From Clostridia bacterium (GTDB lineage Bacteria; Bacillota_A; Clostridia; UBA1212; UBA1255): a stretch of DNA of 17,692 bases. The position numbers and the translations under genes were made by a program. The notes under the pieces were generated by a model, which was not told the origin of the DNA, did no database searches, and saw only the letters and a list, made by a program, of their open reading frames with translations. The stretch is from assembly GCA_017522515.1 (NCBI GenBank), contig JAFWZH010000060.1, positions 1 through 17,692 of the forward strand, written 5' to 3'. Of this stretch, positions 1 through 7,271 are shown piece after piece. Within the stretch, counting starts at the first letter, position 1, and every line of letters begins with the position of its first letter.

Positions 1-324
<324 letters not shown>

Positions 325-410
325 GAAAGAAAAAAAGCGTCAAGGATTGAGCTCATTGAAGTAGTTATGACGAATATTTAGTTTTGAAGGTACGATGAGT
401 ACCGAGAAAA

Positions 411-527
<117 letters not shown>

Positions 528-532
528 TTTAT

Positions 533-575
533 GAAAATCCCATGCGAGCAAGCGTGGGATTTTCACTTATTTTTA
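533..575 (+). terminator. intrinsic terminator of the rRNA operon
   Basis: A 13-base-pair hairpin: GAAAATCCCATGC (533-545) pairs with GCGTGGGATTTTC (552-564, one G-T pair) around a 6-base loop, followed by the T-rich tract ACTTATTTTTA. It starts only about 6 bases after the 5S gene, so it ends rRNA transcription and separates the rRNA operon from the tRNA-Gln gene. Confidence 0.9.
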
Positions 576-578
576 CTA

Positions 579-607
579 TTGACAATATTATGTGTTAATA
601 GTATAAT
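579..607 (+). promoter_or_regulatory. sigma-70/SigA promoter for tRNA-Gln
   Basis: A perfect TTGACA (-35, 579-584) and a perfect TATAAT (-10, 602-607) are separated by 17 bases. Predicted transcription starts near 614, about 15 bases before the tRNA. Consensus boxes of this quality are expected for a stable-RNA gene; it lies just after the rRNA terminator, so the tRNA is an independent unit. Confidence 0.92.
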
Positions 608-628
608 CTTGAGGCTAACAAAATATTT

Positions 629-704
629 TGGGGTGTAGCCAAGCGGTAAGGCACCAGACTTTGACTCTGGCATTGCGCTGGTTCGAATCCAGCCATCCCA
701 GCCA
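629..704 (+). tRNA. tRNA-Gln (anticodon UUG)
   Basis: A full cloverleaf can be drawn. Acceptor stem 629-635 (TGGGGTG) pairs with 694-700 (CATCCCA, one G-T pair); anticodon stem CCAGA/TCTGG encloses the loop CTTTGAC with anticodon TTG at 661-663; the T loop GGTTCGAATCC is canonical. Discriminator G701 and CCA at 702-704 are encoded. The first base is U, as in other bacterial glutamine tRNAs. The gene has its own consensus promoter and its own terminator. Confidence 0.97.
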
Positions 705-740
705 AAAATCCGTACATGTATGTGTGCGGATTTTTACTTT
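704..740 (+). terminator. intrinsic terminator of tRNA-Gln
   Basis: AAAAATCCG (704-712) pairs with CGGATTTTT (727-735); the stem can be extended inward through TACAT/GTGTG-type pairs (713-717 with 722-726) leaving a 4-base loop. The T-run closes the 3' side. It begins at the last base of the CCA end, which makes it the termination signal of the single-gene tRNA transcript. Confidence 0.82.
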
Positions 741-774
741 TTCATTTTTCATTGAATCGGAGAGTACTGATTTT

Positions 775-783
775 TGGTATAAC
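775..783 (+). promoter_or_regulatory. possible extended -10 promoter
   Basis: TGGTATAAC fits the extended -10 pattern TGnTATAAT with one mismatch. The best upstream -35-like TTGAAT (752-757) is 20 bases away, too far for a standard promoter. If active, transcription would start near 790, just ahead of the ribosome binding site of the gene at 808. Weak evidence. Confidence 0.3.
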
Positions 784-807
784 GAAGAGAAAAAAGGCGG
801 TGCCGTT

Positions 808-1668
808 ATGACAAAACAAGAGATTTTATATGGTGCGCTTGCTTTAAACGGCAGTGATAAGAAATATACTGTTACAATCGAAGGCGATAAAATAATTATT
901 GAAACTAAATATCGCGGAACACACAAGAGAGAATCGACATTTCGCTGTATTGAGCAGTTAAAGGATGACAAAACATATACAGAAACCACTTACAACTTTG
1001 ACGGATACCGCAGACAATATGGAGTCCGTATCAAATCAGTTTTTTATTGTTTGGATGGATCAAAAGAAATGTTTGATTCGGAGGAGATAAAGAAAGTCTT
1101 GCGAGAATATCTTGAGAGTTGTGGGTACAAAAGATCTAAAAACGTATTATTGCTTGCTTTGTGTATTGCCATTCCTGTGGTTATCGCAATTTTGGTTGCT
1201 CTAATTGTCTCCCTTTCGCTAGCGATCGATTCTAAATTTGTTGATACAAACGGACTTGAGAATTTTTCGCTGACTGAAATCACACGGGATGAGATTTTAA
1301 GCAAAGACAACAATTACAGAAGTTTTATGGTGTCGGAAAGGCATTCCGGAAATCATACGAATATATCCAAAACAAGGCTTAGGGATTACGATTACGACCA
1401 TATTAGCAGATCGTTTGGGAAAATTCATGGTGTAATAATTCTTCAAGCAACGAGAGTATCAGTAAATAACCTTACGTTAAACATTAACAGCTATGTGGAA
1501 TCGGGAAATGCTGAAATTGTAATCGTTATTGATGGAGAATATTATTGTTCTGTTGATGTTAATCAAGATAGATCTATTATGATACAAGACGTTCGTAACA
1601 AAGAAGTGATTATAAAGCTCGCGGGAGAGGGAGCAAAAATGAGAATTGATGTGACACGAGTATATTGA
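808..1668 (+). CDS. hypothetical single-pass membrane protein
   Basis: A 286-residue protein I do not recognise. The start is the ATG at 808, preceded by AAGGCGG (about 795-801); an open frame extends further upstream but runs through the tRNA gene and is not coding. Residues 1-111 are a charged, probably cytoplasmic domain. Residues about 112-140 are one long hydrophobic helix. The rest (about 141-286) would be outside the cell and ends in alternating hydrophobic strands (around 230-286), suggesting a beta-sandwich. The positive GYKRSKN just before the helix supports N-terminus inside. It stands between the tRNA-Gln gene and a second small membrane protein gene 36 bases downstream, with which it may be co-transcribed. 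This stretch is AT-rich and lacks housekeeping genes, so it may be an accessory insertion. No catalytic motif is visible. Confidence 0.8.
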   Translation: MTKQEILYGALALNGSDKKYTVTIEGDKIIIETKYRGTHKRESTFRCIEQLKDDKTYTETTYNFDGYRRQYGVRIKSVFYCLDGSKEMFDSEEIKKVLREYLESCGYKRSKNVLLLALCIAIPVVIAILVALIVSLSLAIDSKFVDTNGLENFSLTEITRDEILSKDNNYRSFMVSERHSGNHTNISKTRLRDYDYDHISRSFGKIHGVIILQATRVSVNNLTLNINSYVESGNAEIVIVIDGEYYCSVDVNQDRSIMIQDVRNKEVIIKLAGEGAKMRIDVTRVY

Positions 1669-1704
1669 TTATACATGTATTAACTATCACGGGGAGAAGA
1701 CAAA

Positions 1705-1983
1705 ATGAGGAAGATGTTAAAATTTTTAGATATTATTTTTACAATTATAATGATAATATGGGATATAATTGAGTTTTTAGCAGTACCGGCATTGTTCATT
1801 ATAATAGGTTTGTTAAATTCGTTTCCTTGGCAATATTATGTCATCACAATTGGAGGATATTTTTTGCTTTTTATTATTTTTGAGATAGTAGCACATTTTG
1901 TTTTTAAGGCTTTAAACAAAAAGTATTCGCCGATATTAGAGAGAAAGTTTGAAAAGTATTTTAACAAATTTTCACAACACTAA
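1705..1983 (+). CDS. small hypothetical membrane protein
   Basis: A 92-residue protein with no recognised family. The ATG at 1705 has a good ribosome binding site, GGGGAGAAG (about 1691-1699). Two long hydrophobic segments (about residues 8-38 and 44-68) are rich in Ile and Phe, and the last 24 residues are basic and hydrophilic (NKKYSPILERKFEKYFNKF), so the tail is probably cytoplasmic. Codons are very AT-rich. It follows the membrane protein at 808-1668 by 36 bases on the same strand and may belong to the same transcript. No obvious terminator follows before the murA promoter. Partner or regulator roles are only guesses. Confidence 0.72.
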   Translation: MRKMLKFLDIIFTIIMIIWDIIEFLAVPALFIIIGLLNSFPWQYYVITIGGYFLLFIIFEIVAHFVFKALNKKYSPILERKFEKYFNKFSQH

Positions 1984-2058
1984 TTTTATAGTATCTTTTT
2001 GTCAGAGTGATGAAGAAAAATCAAAGAAAAAACCGAGATTCAAAAAACTATTTTGTTC

Positions 2059-2087
2059 TTGCGGCATAGCATGCTTTATGATATACT
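2059..2087 (+). promoter_or_regulatory. candidate promoter of the murA operon
   Basis: TTGCGG (-35, 2059-2064) and TATACT (-10, 2082-2087) are separated by 17 bases; the start of transcription would be near 2094, giving a leader of about 55 bases. The 165-base gap between 1983 and murA holds no other gene; a short frame at 1949-2164 there lacks a ribosome binding site. Confidence 0.55.
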
Positions 2088-2148
2088 GTTTTGGGTTATT
2101 TAATCGCAAAAAGCGAAACAAAAAAACATTTCAGAGCAGGTGTTGGAT

Positions 2149-3426
2149 TTGTGTAAATTTATGATAACAGGCGGTCAAACGTTAAATGGGGAGTTAACGG
2201 TAAGCGGCAGTAAAAATGCTGTGTTGCCCATTATTTGTGCTACAGTATTAGCCGGTGGCCCTTGTACAATAGAAAATATTCCTAATATTGCAGATGTTCA
2301 TTCTATGTTGAATATCTTAAAGAGATTAGGTGCTGATGTAGAGAAATTAAGTAAAAATACAATAAGAATAGATACAACAAATATTAATACATACGAGGCT
2401 ACGTTTGATTTAGTAAGCAAATTAAGAGGTTCGTATTATTTAATGGGAGCCTTTTTGGGCAGATTTGGTAAGGCGGTTGTTTCATTGCCCGGTGGATGTA
2501 AGCTGGGAACAAGACCTATTGATCAACATTTGAAAGGTTTTCAGGCTTTGGGTGTTGATATTGAAGAGGCTTACGGTAAAATTACTGCGGAGACTTATGA
2601 TAAAGAAGGATTAATGTATGCAAATAACATTTATCTTGACGTGGTTTCAGTGGGAGCAACAATAAATCTTATGTTGGCAGCGTGTAAAGCTGCAGGTCAA
2701 ACAGTTATTGAGAATTGTGCTAGGGAGCCTCATGTAGTTGATGTTGCAAATTTTTTGAATTCTATGGGAGCAAAAATTAGGGGTGCAGGTACGGATATTA
2801 TTAAAATTACCGGTGTACCACATTTACATGGGGTAGAAATGTATTCCGTAATACCGGATCAAATAGAGGCCGGTACATACATGATTGCTGCTGCAGCTAC
2901 AGGTGGCAATGTTACTGTAAAAAATATCATCCCACGACACCAAGAATCACTCACAGCAAAGCTTTTAGAAATGAATGTGGGTGTTGAGGAAGGTGAGGAT
3001 TGGATTCGCATATATAATAATGGGGTGGTTCAAGCGGCTAATGTGAAAACATTACCATACCCGGGTTTTCCTACAGATATGCAACCACAAATAACAGTGC
3101 TTCTATCGTTAGCAGAAGGCACAAGTAAAATTGTAGAAAGCGTAACGGATTTTCGTTTTCAATATACAGAGGAGCTTAAAAGAATGGGAGCCGATATTAC
3201 TGTAAATGGTAAGATGGCAATGGTTTCCGGACCTAGAATGCTTAAGGGCATGACCGTTCAGGCACCTGACCTTCGTGGCGGTGCGGCACTGATAATTGGT
3301 GCACTTGCAGCAGAAGGCGAAACAATGATTCAAGATGTTCAATTTATTGATAGAGGCTATGATGATATCGTAGGTAAACTTCAAAGCGTAGGAGCAAAAA
3401 TCGTACGCGTGGAGGATGACGATTAA
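2149..3426 (+). CDS. murA: UDP-N-acetylglucosamine 1-carboxyvinyltransferase
   Basis: MurA transfers enolpyruvate from PEP to UDP-GlcNAc, the first committed step of peptidoglycan precursor synthesis in the cytoplasm. About 425 residues, the normal length for the family. From the TTG at 2149 the protein starts MCKFMITGG, which lines up with the family's MDKF-type start and puts Lys22-Asn23 (SGSKNAV), the catalytic-loop Cys117 (GGCKLGTRP), Asp310 (TDMQPQ) and Arg376 (DLRGG) at or close to the numbers known for E. coli MurA. AGCAGG (2135-2140) is 8 bases before this TTG. GTG 2140 and ATG 2161 are in-frame alternatives; the latter would cut into the first strand. Presence of the Cys rather than Asp in the loop predicts a fosfomycin-sensitive enzyme (family knowledge). 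It is the first gene of a run with walJ, which starts 2 bases after its stop. Confidence 0.95.
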   Translation: MCKFMITGGQTLNGELTVSGSKNAVLPIICATVLAGGPCTIENIPNIADVHSMLNILKRLGADVEKLSKNTIRIDTTNINTYEATFDLVSKLRGSYYLMGAFLGRFGKAVVSLPGGCKLGTRPIDQHLKGFQALGVDIEEAYGKITAETYDKEGLMYANNIYLDVVSVGATINLMLAACKAAGQTVIENCAREPHVVDVANFLNSMGAKIRGAGTDIIKITGVPHLHGVEMYSVIPDQIEAGTYMIAAAATGGNVTVKNIIPRHQESLTAKLLEMNVGVEEGEDWIRIYNNGVVQAANVKTLPYPGFPTDMQPQITVLLSLAEGTSKIVESVTDFRFQYTEELKRMGADITVNGKMAMVSGPRMLKGMTVQAPDLRGGAALIIGALAAEGETMIQDVQFIDRGYDDIVGKLQSVGAKIVRVEDDD

Positions 3427-3428
3427 AA

Positions 3429-4217
3429 ATGATAAAATTCTGCAGTCTTTATAGCGGCAGCAGCGGTAACAGCATATATTTAGGGACAGAAAACACTCAT
3501 ATCTTAGTTGATGCGGGAGTAAGCGGTGTTCGTATCGCAAATGCTCTTCGTGAAATTAATGAAAATCCTGAGGATGTGGGTGCGATTTTGATTACGCATG
3601 AGCATTCCGACCACGTAAAAGGGGCCGGAATTTTTTCACGTAAATATGATGTGCCTATTTATGCCAGAGAAAAAACTTGGAAAGCTATGCGGCGAGAGCT
3701 GGGAAAAATGTCTGACCATAATATTCGTGTTATAGAGAAGAATTATTTTACGCTCGGAGATATAGATGTATGCAATTATCCCATTCCGCATGATGCGGCA
3801 GATCCTGTTGCGTATACCTTCTTTGCTTTTAATAAGAAAATTTCCATTGCTACGGATATCGGATGCTTGACGGAAGATATTTACAAAAATGTAATTGGAA
3901 GTGACATTGCGTTAATAGAGTCTAATCACGATCTTGATATGCTTAAAAACGGGAGATATCCTTTACCTCTTAAACAACGAATTTTAAGTAATCACGGACA
4001 TTTATCAAATGTAAATGCTGCGGTGTTTGTAACAGATTTAGTAAGAAATGGCACAAAAAATATATATTTAGGTCATTTAAGCCAAGAGAATAATTATCCG
4101 GAGTTAGCACTTGAAGCAACTAAATGTGCGTTAGCTGAATGCGGTTTTGACATAAAAAAGGATGTCCGCGTTTGCGTGGCATCAAGAGAACACTATAGTG
4201 AGGTTATACAGCTATGA
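3429..4217 (+). CDS. walJ: WalJ/YycJ-type MBL-fold metallohydrolase
   Basis: A 262-residue metallo-beta-lactamase-fold protein of the YycJ/WalJ group. The metal-binding motif THEHSDH is at 56-62, Asp28 lies in the preceding strand, and later metal ligands are likely His120 (PIPHDA), Asp143 (IATDIG) and a C-terminal His. N-terminal FCSLYSGSSGNS is typical of the family. WalJ is known as a cytoplasmic nuclease-like protein tied to cell-wall and replication control in Firmicutes and usually sits after walR-walK-walH-walI; here those genes are absent and murA is upstream instead. The family's other usual neighbour, rlmH, follows directly, overlapping by 4 bases. It starts 2 bases after murA. Its natural substrate is not established; the name rests on sequence type and the rlmH neighbour. 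Confidence 0.88.
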   Translation: MIKFCSLYSGSSGNSIYLGTENTHILVDAGVSGVRIANALREINENPEDVGAILITHEHSDHVKGAGIFSRKYDVPIYAREKTWKAMRRELGKMSDHNIRVIEKNYFTLGDIDVCNYPIPHDAADPVAYTFFAFNKKISIATDIGCLTEDIYKNVIGSDIALIESNHDLDMLKNGRYPLPLKQRILSNHGHLSNVNAAVFVTDLVRNGTKNIYLGHLSQENNYPELALEATKCALAECGFDIKKDVRVCVASREHYSEVIQL

Positions 4218-4678
4218 TGCATTTTAATATTATTTGTGTGGGAAAGATAAAAGAAGCATATTTACAGAAGGCCATAGCTGATTATGTAACAAGGCTGTCA
4301 AAATATGTAAAAATAGACATCGTAGAGGTGCAGGAGGATAACAGCCCTCAAACGGAGAAGCGTATAGAAAAAGAAGGAGAAATGCTTTTAAAGAGAATTT
4401 CTTCCAATAGTTGTATCGTAGCACTTGATTTGCACGGCAAGCAGATTTCGTCAGAAAAATTGGCAGAATATATTAGCGATAGAGCTGTTTCGGGATGTTC
4501 AGACTTTTCTTTTGTAATAGGCGGTTCAGACGGAATATCTAAGGAGGTTACGTCAAAGGCGGATATGCGACTTTGCTTGTCACCCATGACTTTTACACAT
4601 CAGATGACTAGATTGATTATAGCAGAGCAACTCTACAGAGCAATGAAAATCAATAACGGGGAGCAATACCATAAATGA
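4214..4678 (+). CDS. rlmH: 23S rRNA pseudouridine-1915 N3-methyltransferase
   Basis: RlmH methylates pseudouridine 1915 in helix 69 of 23S rRNA using S-adenosylmethionine; it is a dimeric SPOUT-fold enzyme acting on the assembled ribosome. This 154-residue protein has the expected length, the SAM-binding loop IGGSDG (102-107), the strand CIVALDLHGK (67-76) and the typical end MTFTHQMTRLIIAEQLYRA..YHK. Two adjacent ATG codons (4214 and 4217) overlap the walJ stop, and the distal one might be the true start. The last codon and stop overlap the ispE start (ATGA at 4675-4678), so walJ, rlmH and ispE are translationally coupled. Confidence 0.96.
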   Translation: MMHFNIICVGKIKEAYLQKAIADYVTRLSKYVKIDIVEVQEDNSPQTEKRIEKEGEMLLKRISSNSCIVALDLHGKQISSEKLAEYISDRAVSGCSDFSFVIGGSDGISKEVTSKADMRLCLSPMTFTHQMTRLIIAEQLYRAMKINNGEQYHK

Positions 4679-5571
4679 AAAACAGTGTTACAGTAAAGGC
4701 ATATTGTAAAATTAATTTATCTCTTGACATAAAAGGTGTAAGAAGTGATGGCAAGCATGAAGTGGACATGGTTATGCAATCATTGCCACTATATGATGTT
4801 TTGGAAATAAAGAAAATAATGTCGACAAAAAAAGAAATACTGCTTAAGTCAAATGCAGAATGGGTTCCTACAGATGAAAGGAATACTGCTTATAAGGCAG
4901 CGGAGTTATTAAGGAGAGATTTTTCGCAAATTGACTGCGGCACAGAAATTTTCATAGATAAGAGAGTGCCGGGATGCGGTGGCTTAGGGGGTAGCAGTTC
5001 AGATGCAGCCGGTGTACTTATCGGAATGAATGAATTATATGGGCTTAAACTTTCTTTGGAGGAACTACAGAAATACGGGGAACTAATTGGGGCAGATGTA
5101 CCGTTTTTGTTAAAATATGGTGCTGCTATTGCTACAGGAACGGGAACAGAGTTGAAATATATTGAGCCTTTGCGAGAAGGTATATTGCTGCTTGTGAATT
5201 CGGGAGCGGAAGTTTCCACTAAAGAAGCATACAAAATGTACGACATATTAGAAGAGAGCGGTAGAATTCCGTTGGAGGCTCATACAAGGGCGGAGGAAAC
5301 GGCGGATGCAATGGTGAAGGGCCTTGATGTGCTTGCGAAAAAAATGAAGAATGTTTTGGAATTTCCGGCATTTTGCATGGTTCCTGAGATAGAGTGTATA
5401 AAAAATGAAATTGCAGAGGCGGGCGCTGAGGTTGCAATGATGTCAGGGAGCGGAGCCACTGTTTTTGGCATATTTAAAAAAGACCAAAAGGACAAAGCTT
5501 TAAAGGCAAGAGAAATGTTTAATGAGCGAGGTTGGTTTACTTTTATTTGTGATTTTGAAAATTTAAAATAA
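4675..5571 (+). CDS. ispE: 4-diphosphocytidyl-2-C-methyl-D-erythritol kinase
   Basis: IspE phosphorylates CDP-methylerythritol with ATP, the fourth step of the MEP pathway for isoprenoid precursors (including the undecaprenyl carrier of cell-wall synthesis). The 298-residue protein shows the GHMP-kinase plan: N-terminal strand with catalytic Lys12 (AYCKINLSL), the ATP-binding glycine/serine loop PGCGGLGGSSSDAAG (99-113), catalytic Asp141 (GADVPFLL) and the C-terminal MMSGSGATVFGIF motif. The ATG overlaps the rlmH stop by 4 bases. Its presence shows the host uses the MEP, not the mevalonate, pathway. It differs from the commonest DGYHEL by DGKHEV near residue 25, otherwise ordinary. Confidence 0.94.
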   Translation: MKNSVTVKAYCKINLSLDIKGVRSDGKHEVDMVMQSLPLYDVLEIKKIMSTKKEILLKSNAEWVPTDERNTAYKAAELLRRDFSQIDCGTEIFIDKRVPGCGGLGGSSSDAAGVLIGMNELYGLKLSLEELQKYGELIGADVPFLLKYGAAIATGTGTELKYIEPLREGILLLVNSGAEVSTKEAYKMYDILEESGRIPLEAHTRAEETADAMVKGLDVLAKKMKNVLEFPAFCMVPEIECIKNEIAEAGAEVAMMSGSGATVFGIFKKDQKDKALKAREMFNERGWFTFICDFENLK

Positions 5572-5582
5572 AAGGGTATACT
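5555..5582 (+). promoter_or_regulatory. candidate internal promoter for cls
   Basis: TTGAAA (5555-5560) and TATACT (5577-5582) are 16 bases apart and straddle the ispE stop codon, placing a transcription start near 5589 and the cls ribosome binding site (AGAGGAGG, 5601-5608) just downstream. This would let the lipid genes be expressed apart from murA-ispE. Confidence 0.5.
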
Positions 5583-5616
5583 GTACAACACAAAAACAAA
5601 AGAGGAGGACTGTGCT

Positions 5617-7254
5617 GTGCAGAGGAAGCGTAAAGGGACTAATGTTGACAGAACTGAGGATATAAGCAGGATAAAGCAGCAAGTAAAAAAAAGACCCAAG
5701 CGAAGGAAAGCCGATATGAGAAGGTTGTTGGTTGCTGCGGTTATTTTTGTAGCTCAGTTGGTATTTTTGATATGGGCTCTTTACAGAATGAATGCTTTTG
5801 TGTTGACCTCGTATATTATATTTCAACTGATTGGTGCAGTTGCGGTTGTTCGCATCGTATTAAATCGCAATAATCCTTCATACAAGATTGCTTGGATTGC
5901 ATTTATTTTATTAGTGCCTGTGTTGGGTCTTTTATTTTATTTGATGTGGGGGAGAGGTAGTTACCCAAAAAAAAGAAAAAAAGTTTTACCGGAAATTGCT
6001 CAAATGACGGTACCCTTATACAGGAATGCAAAGGAAACAGAAAAGCAATTGGAAAGGTTATTTCCAAACCAGGAAAGAATTATGAGATATCTTTGCAATG
6101 CCGGTTTTCCTATTTACCAAGAGACTTCTGTAACATATTATGAGTTGGGAGATGTGTTTTTTCCTGCTATTATTGAGGATATAAGAAAGGCTAAGAAATT
6201 TATTTTTATAGAGTTTTATATTTTATCTGAAGGTAATTTATGGCAGGAGATATTTGCCATACTCAAGCAAAAGGTAGCTGAGGGGGTTGAAGTTCGTATT
6301 TTATATGATGATTTCGGTTGCATAACATGTTTGCCAAAGCATTTTGACAAAGAACTTAGTAAAGTTGGTATAAAAACAGCAGCTTTTAATGTAATTAAAC
6401 CTGTTGTGAATAATTTTTATATGAATTACAGAAATCATCAGAAAATTTGCGTTATTGATGGCAATATCGGATATACGGGAGGTGCCAATATAGCAGATGA
6501 GTATGTAAATACTGTTGAAGCTTTTGGACATTGGAAGGATACCGGTGTTAGGCTTGCCGGCCGAGGTGTTTGGAGTCTTACTGTAAATTTCTTGCAAATG
6601 TGGAAATATTGTGCGTATAATAAGAAGTGCGGTTTGCAAAATGAGGAGTATCGACATTATGCACCAAGTGAGTCTTTTTGTGCAAAGTATGCTGACACGA
6701 GGGGATTTGTGCAGCCTTTTTCCGACGGTCCTATGAGAACGCCGGGGGAGAACGAGGCTGAGGCTGTTTATATGCAAATGATAAATACGGCTAAGAATTA
6801 TATATATATTACCACGCCATATCTTGTGCCGGATAATGAAATGCTTGTGGCTTTGAGATTAGCAGCTCAAAGCGGTGTGGATGTACGGTTAATTACACCG
6901 GGAGTTTCTGACAAGGGGTATGTGCATCTTGTTACGCAGTCTTATTATGGAAGCTTGATGTCTGCGGGAGTGAAAATTTATGAATATTTACCGGGTTTTA
7001 TTCATGCAAAGAGCTTTGTTTCAGATGATGAAGCGGCTGTGGTAGGCACTATAAATATGGACTTTAGGTCATTCTATCTGCATTTTGAGAATGGTGTCAG
7101 GTTATGTGGTAATAAGGCAGTTTATGATATTCGCGATGATTTTATAAATACATTGGAATATTGTGAGGAAATTGATTATAATAAGTGGCGAAAAAGGCCT
7201 TGGTATAAAAAGGTAGCCCAGGGTGTTTTGAGATTGTTTGCTCCGCTACTGTAA
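5617..7254 (+). CDS. cls: cardiolipin synthase, phospholipase D superfamily
   Basis: Cardiolipin synthase joins two phosphatidylglycerol molecules into cardiolipin and glycerol at the inner membrane face. The 545-residue protein starts at GTG 5617, 8 bases after AGAGGAGG. A basic head (KKRPKRRK, about 24-31) precedes three hydrophobic segments (about 36-57, 63-82 and 90-112), slightly more than the two usual in the family. Two HKD catalytic motifs are intact: His274-Lys276-Asp281 in NHQKICVIDG and His463-Lys465-Asp470 in IHAKSFVSDD, each followed by the expected Gly/Asn strand (TGGANI and VGTINMDFRS). Downstream, 17 bases away, lies the sensor-like gene and then a lipid kinase, giving a small membrane-lipid group. 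Regulation is probably from the promoter at 5555-5582. Confidence 0.93.
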   Translation: MQRKRKGTNVDRTEDISRIKQQVKKRPKRRKADMRRLLVAAVIFVAQLVFLIWALYRMNAFVLTSYIIFQLIGAVAVVRIVLNRNNPSYKIAWIAFILLVPVLGLLFYLMWGRGSYPKKRKKVLPEIAQMTVPLYRNAKETEKQLERLFPNQERIMRYLCNAGFPIYQETSVTYYELGDVFFPAIIEDIRKAKKFIFIEFYILSEGNLWQEIFAILKQKVAEGVEVRILYDDFGCITCLPKHFDKELSKVGIKTAAFNVIKPVVNNFYMNYRNHQKICVIDGNIGYTGGANIADEYVNTVEAFGHWKDTGVRLAGRGVWSLTVNFLQMWKYCAYNKKCGLQNEEYRHYAPSESFCAKYADTRGFVQPFSDGPMRTPGENEAEAVYMQMINTAKNYIYITTPYLVPDNEMLVALRLAAQSGVDVRLITPGVSDKGYVHLVTQSYYGSLMSAGVKIYEYLPGFIHAKSFVSDDEAAVVGTINMDFRSFYLHFENGVRLCGNKAVYDIRDDFINTLEYCEEIDYNKWRKRPWYKKVAQGVLRLFAPLL

Positions 7255-7271
7255 GAAAAAAGGGGTTTGTT

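Noticed and set aside
325..410. Possible tRNA in the 23S-5S spacer
   Set aside because: No T-loop GGTTCGAATCC-like sequence or cloverleaf can be drawn in these 86 bases.
628..807. Upstream extension of the membrane protein gene at 808
   Set aside because: It would read through the tRNA-Gln gene and its terminator; ATG 808 has its own ribosome binding site.
2088..2148. Possible riboswitch or attenuator in the murA leader
   Set aside because: The leader is about 55 bases and shows no stable hairpin or known aptamer core.
1949..2164. 71-codon plus-strand frame with Cys-rich hydrophobic centre
   Set aside because: No ribosome binding site, it starts inside the previous gene, overlaps the murA start, and contains the murA promoter.
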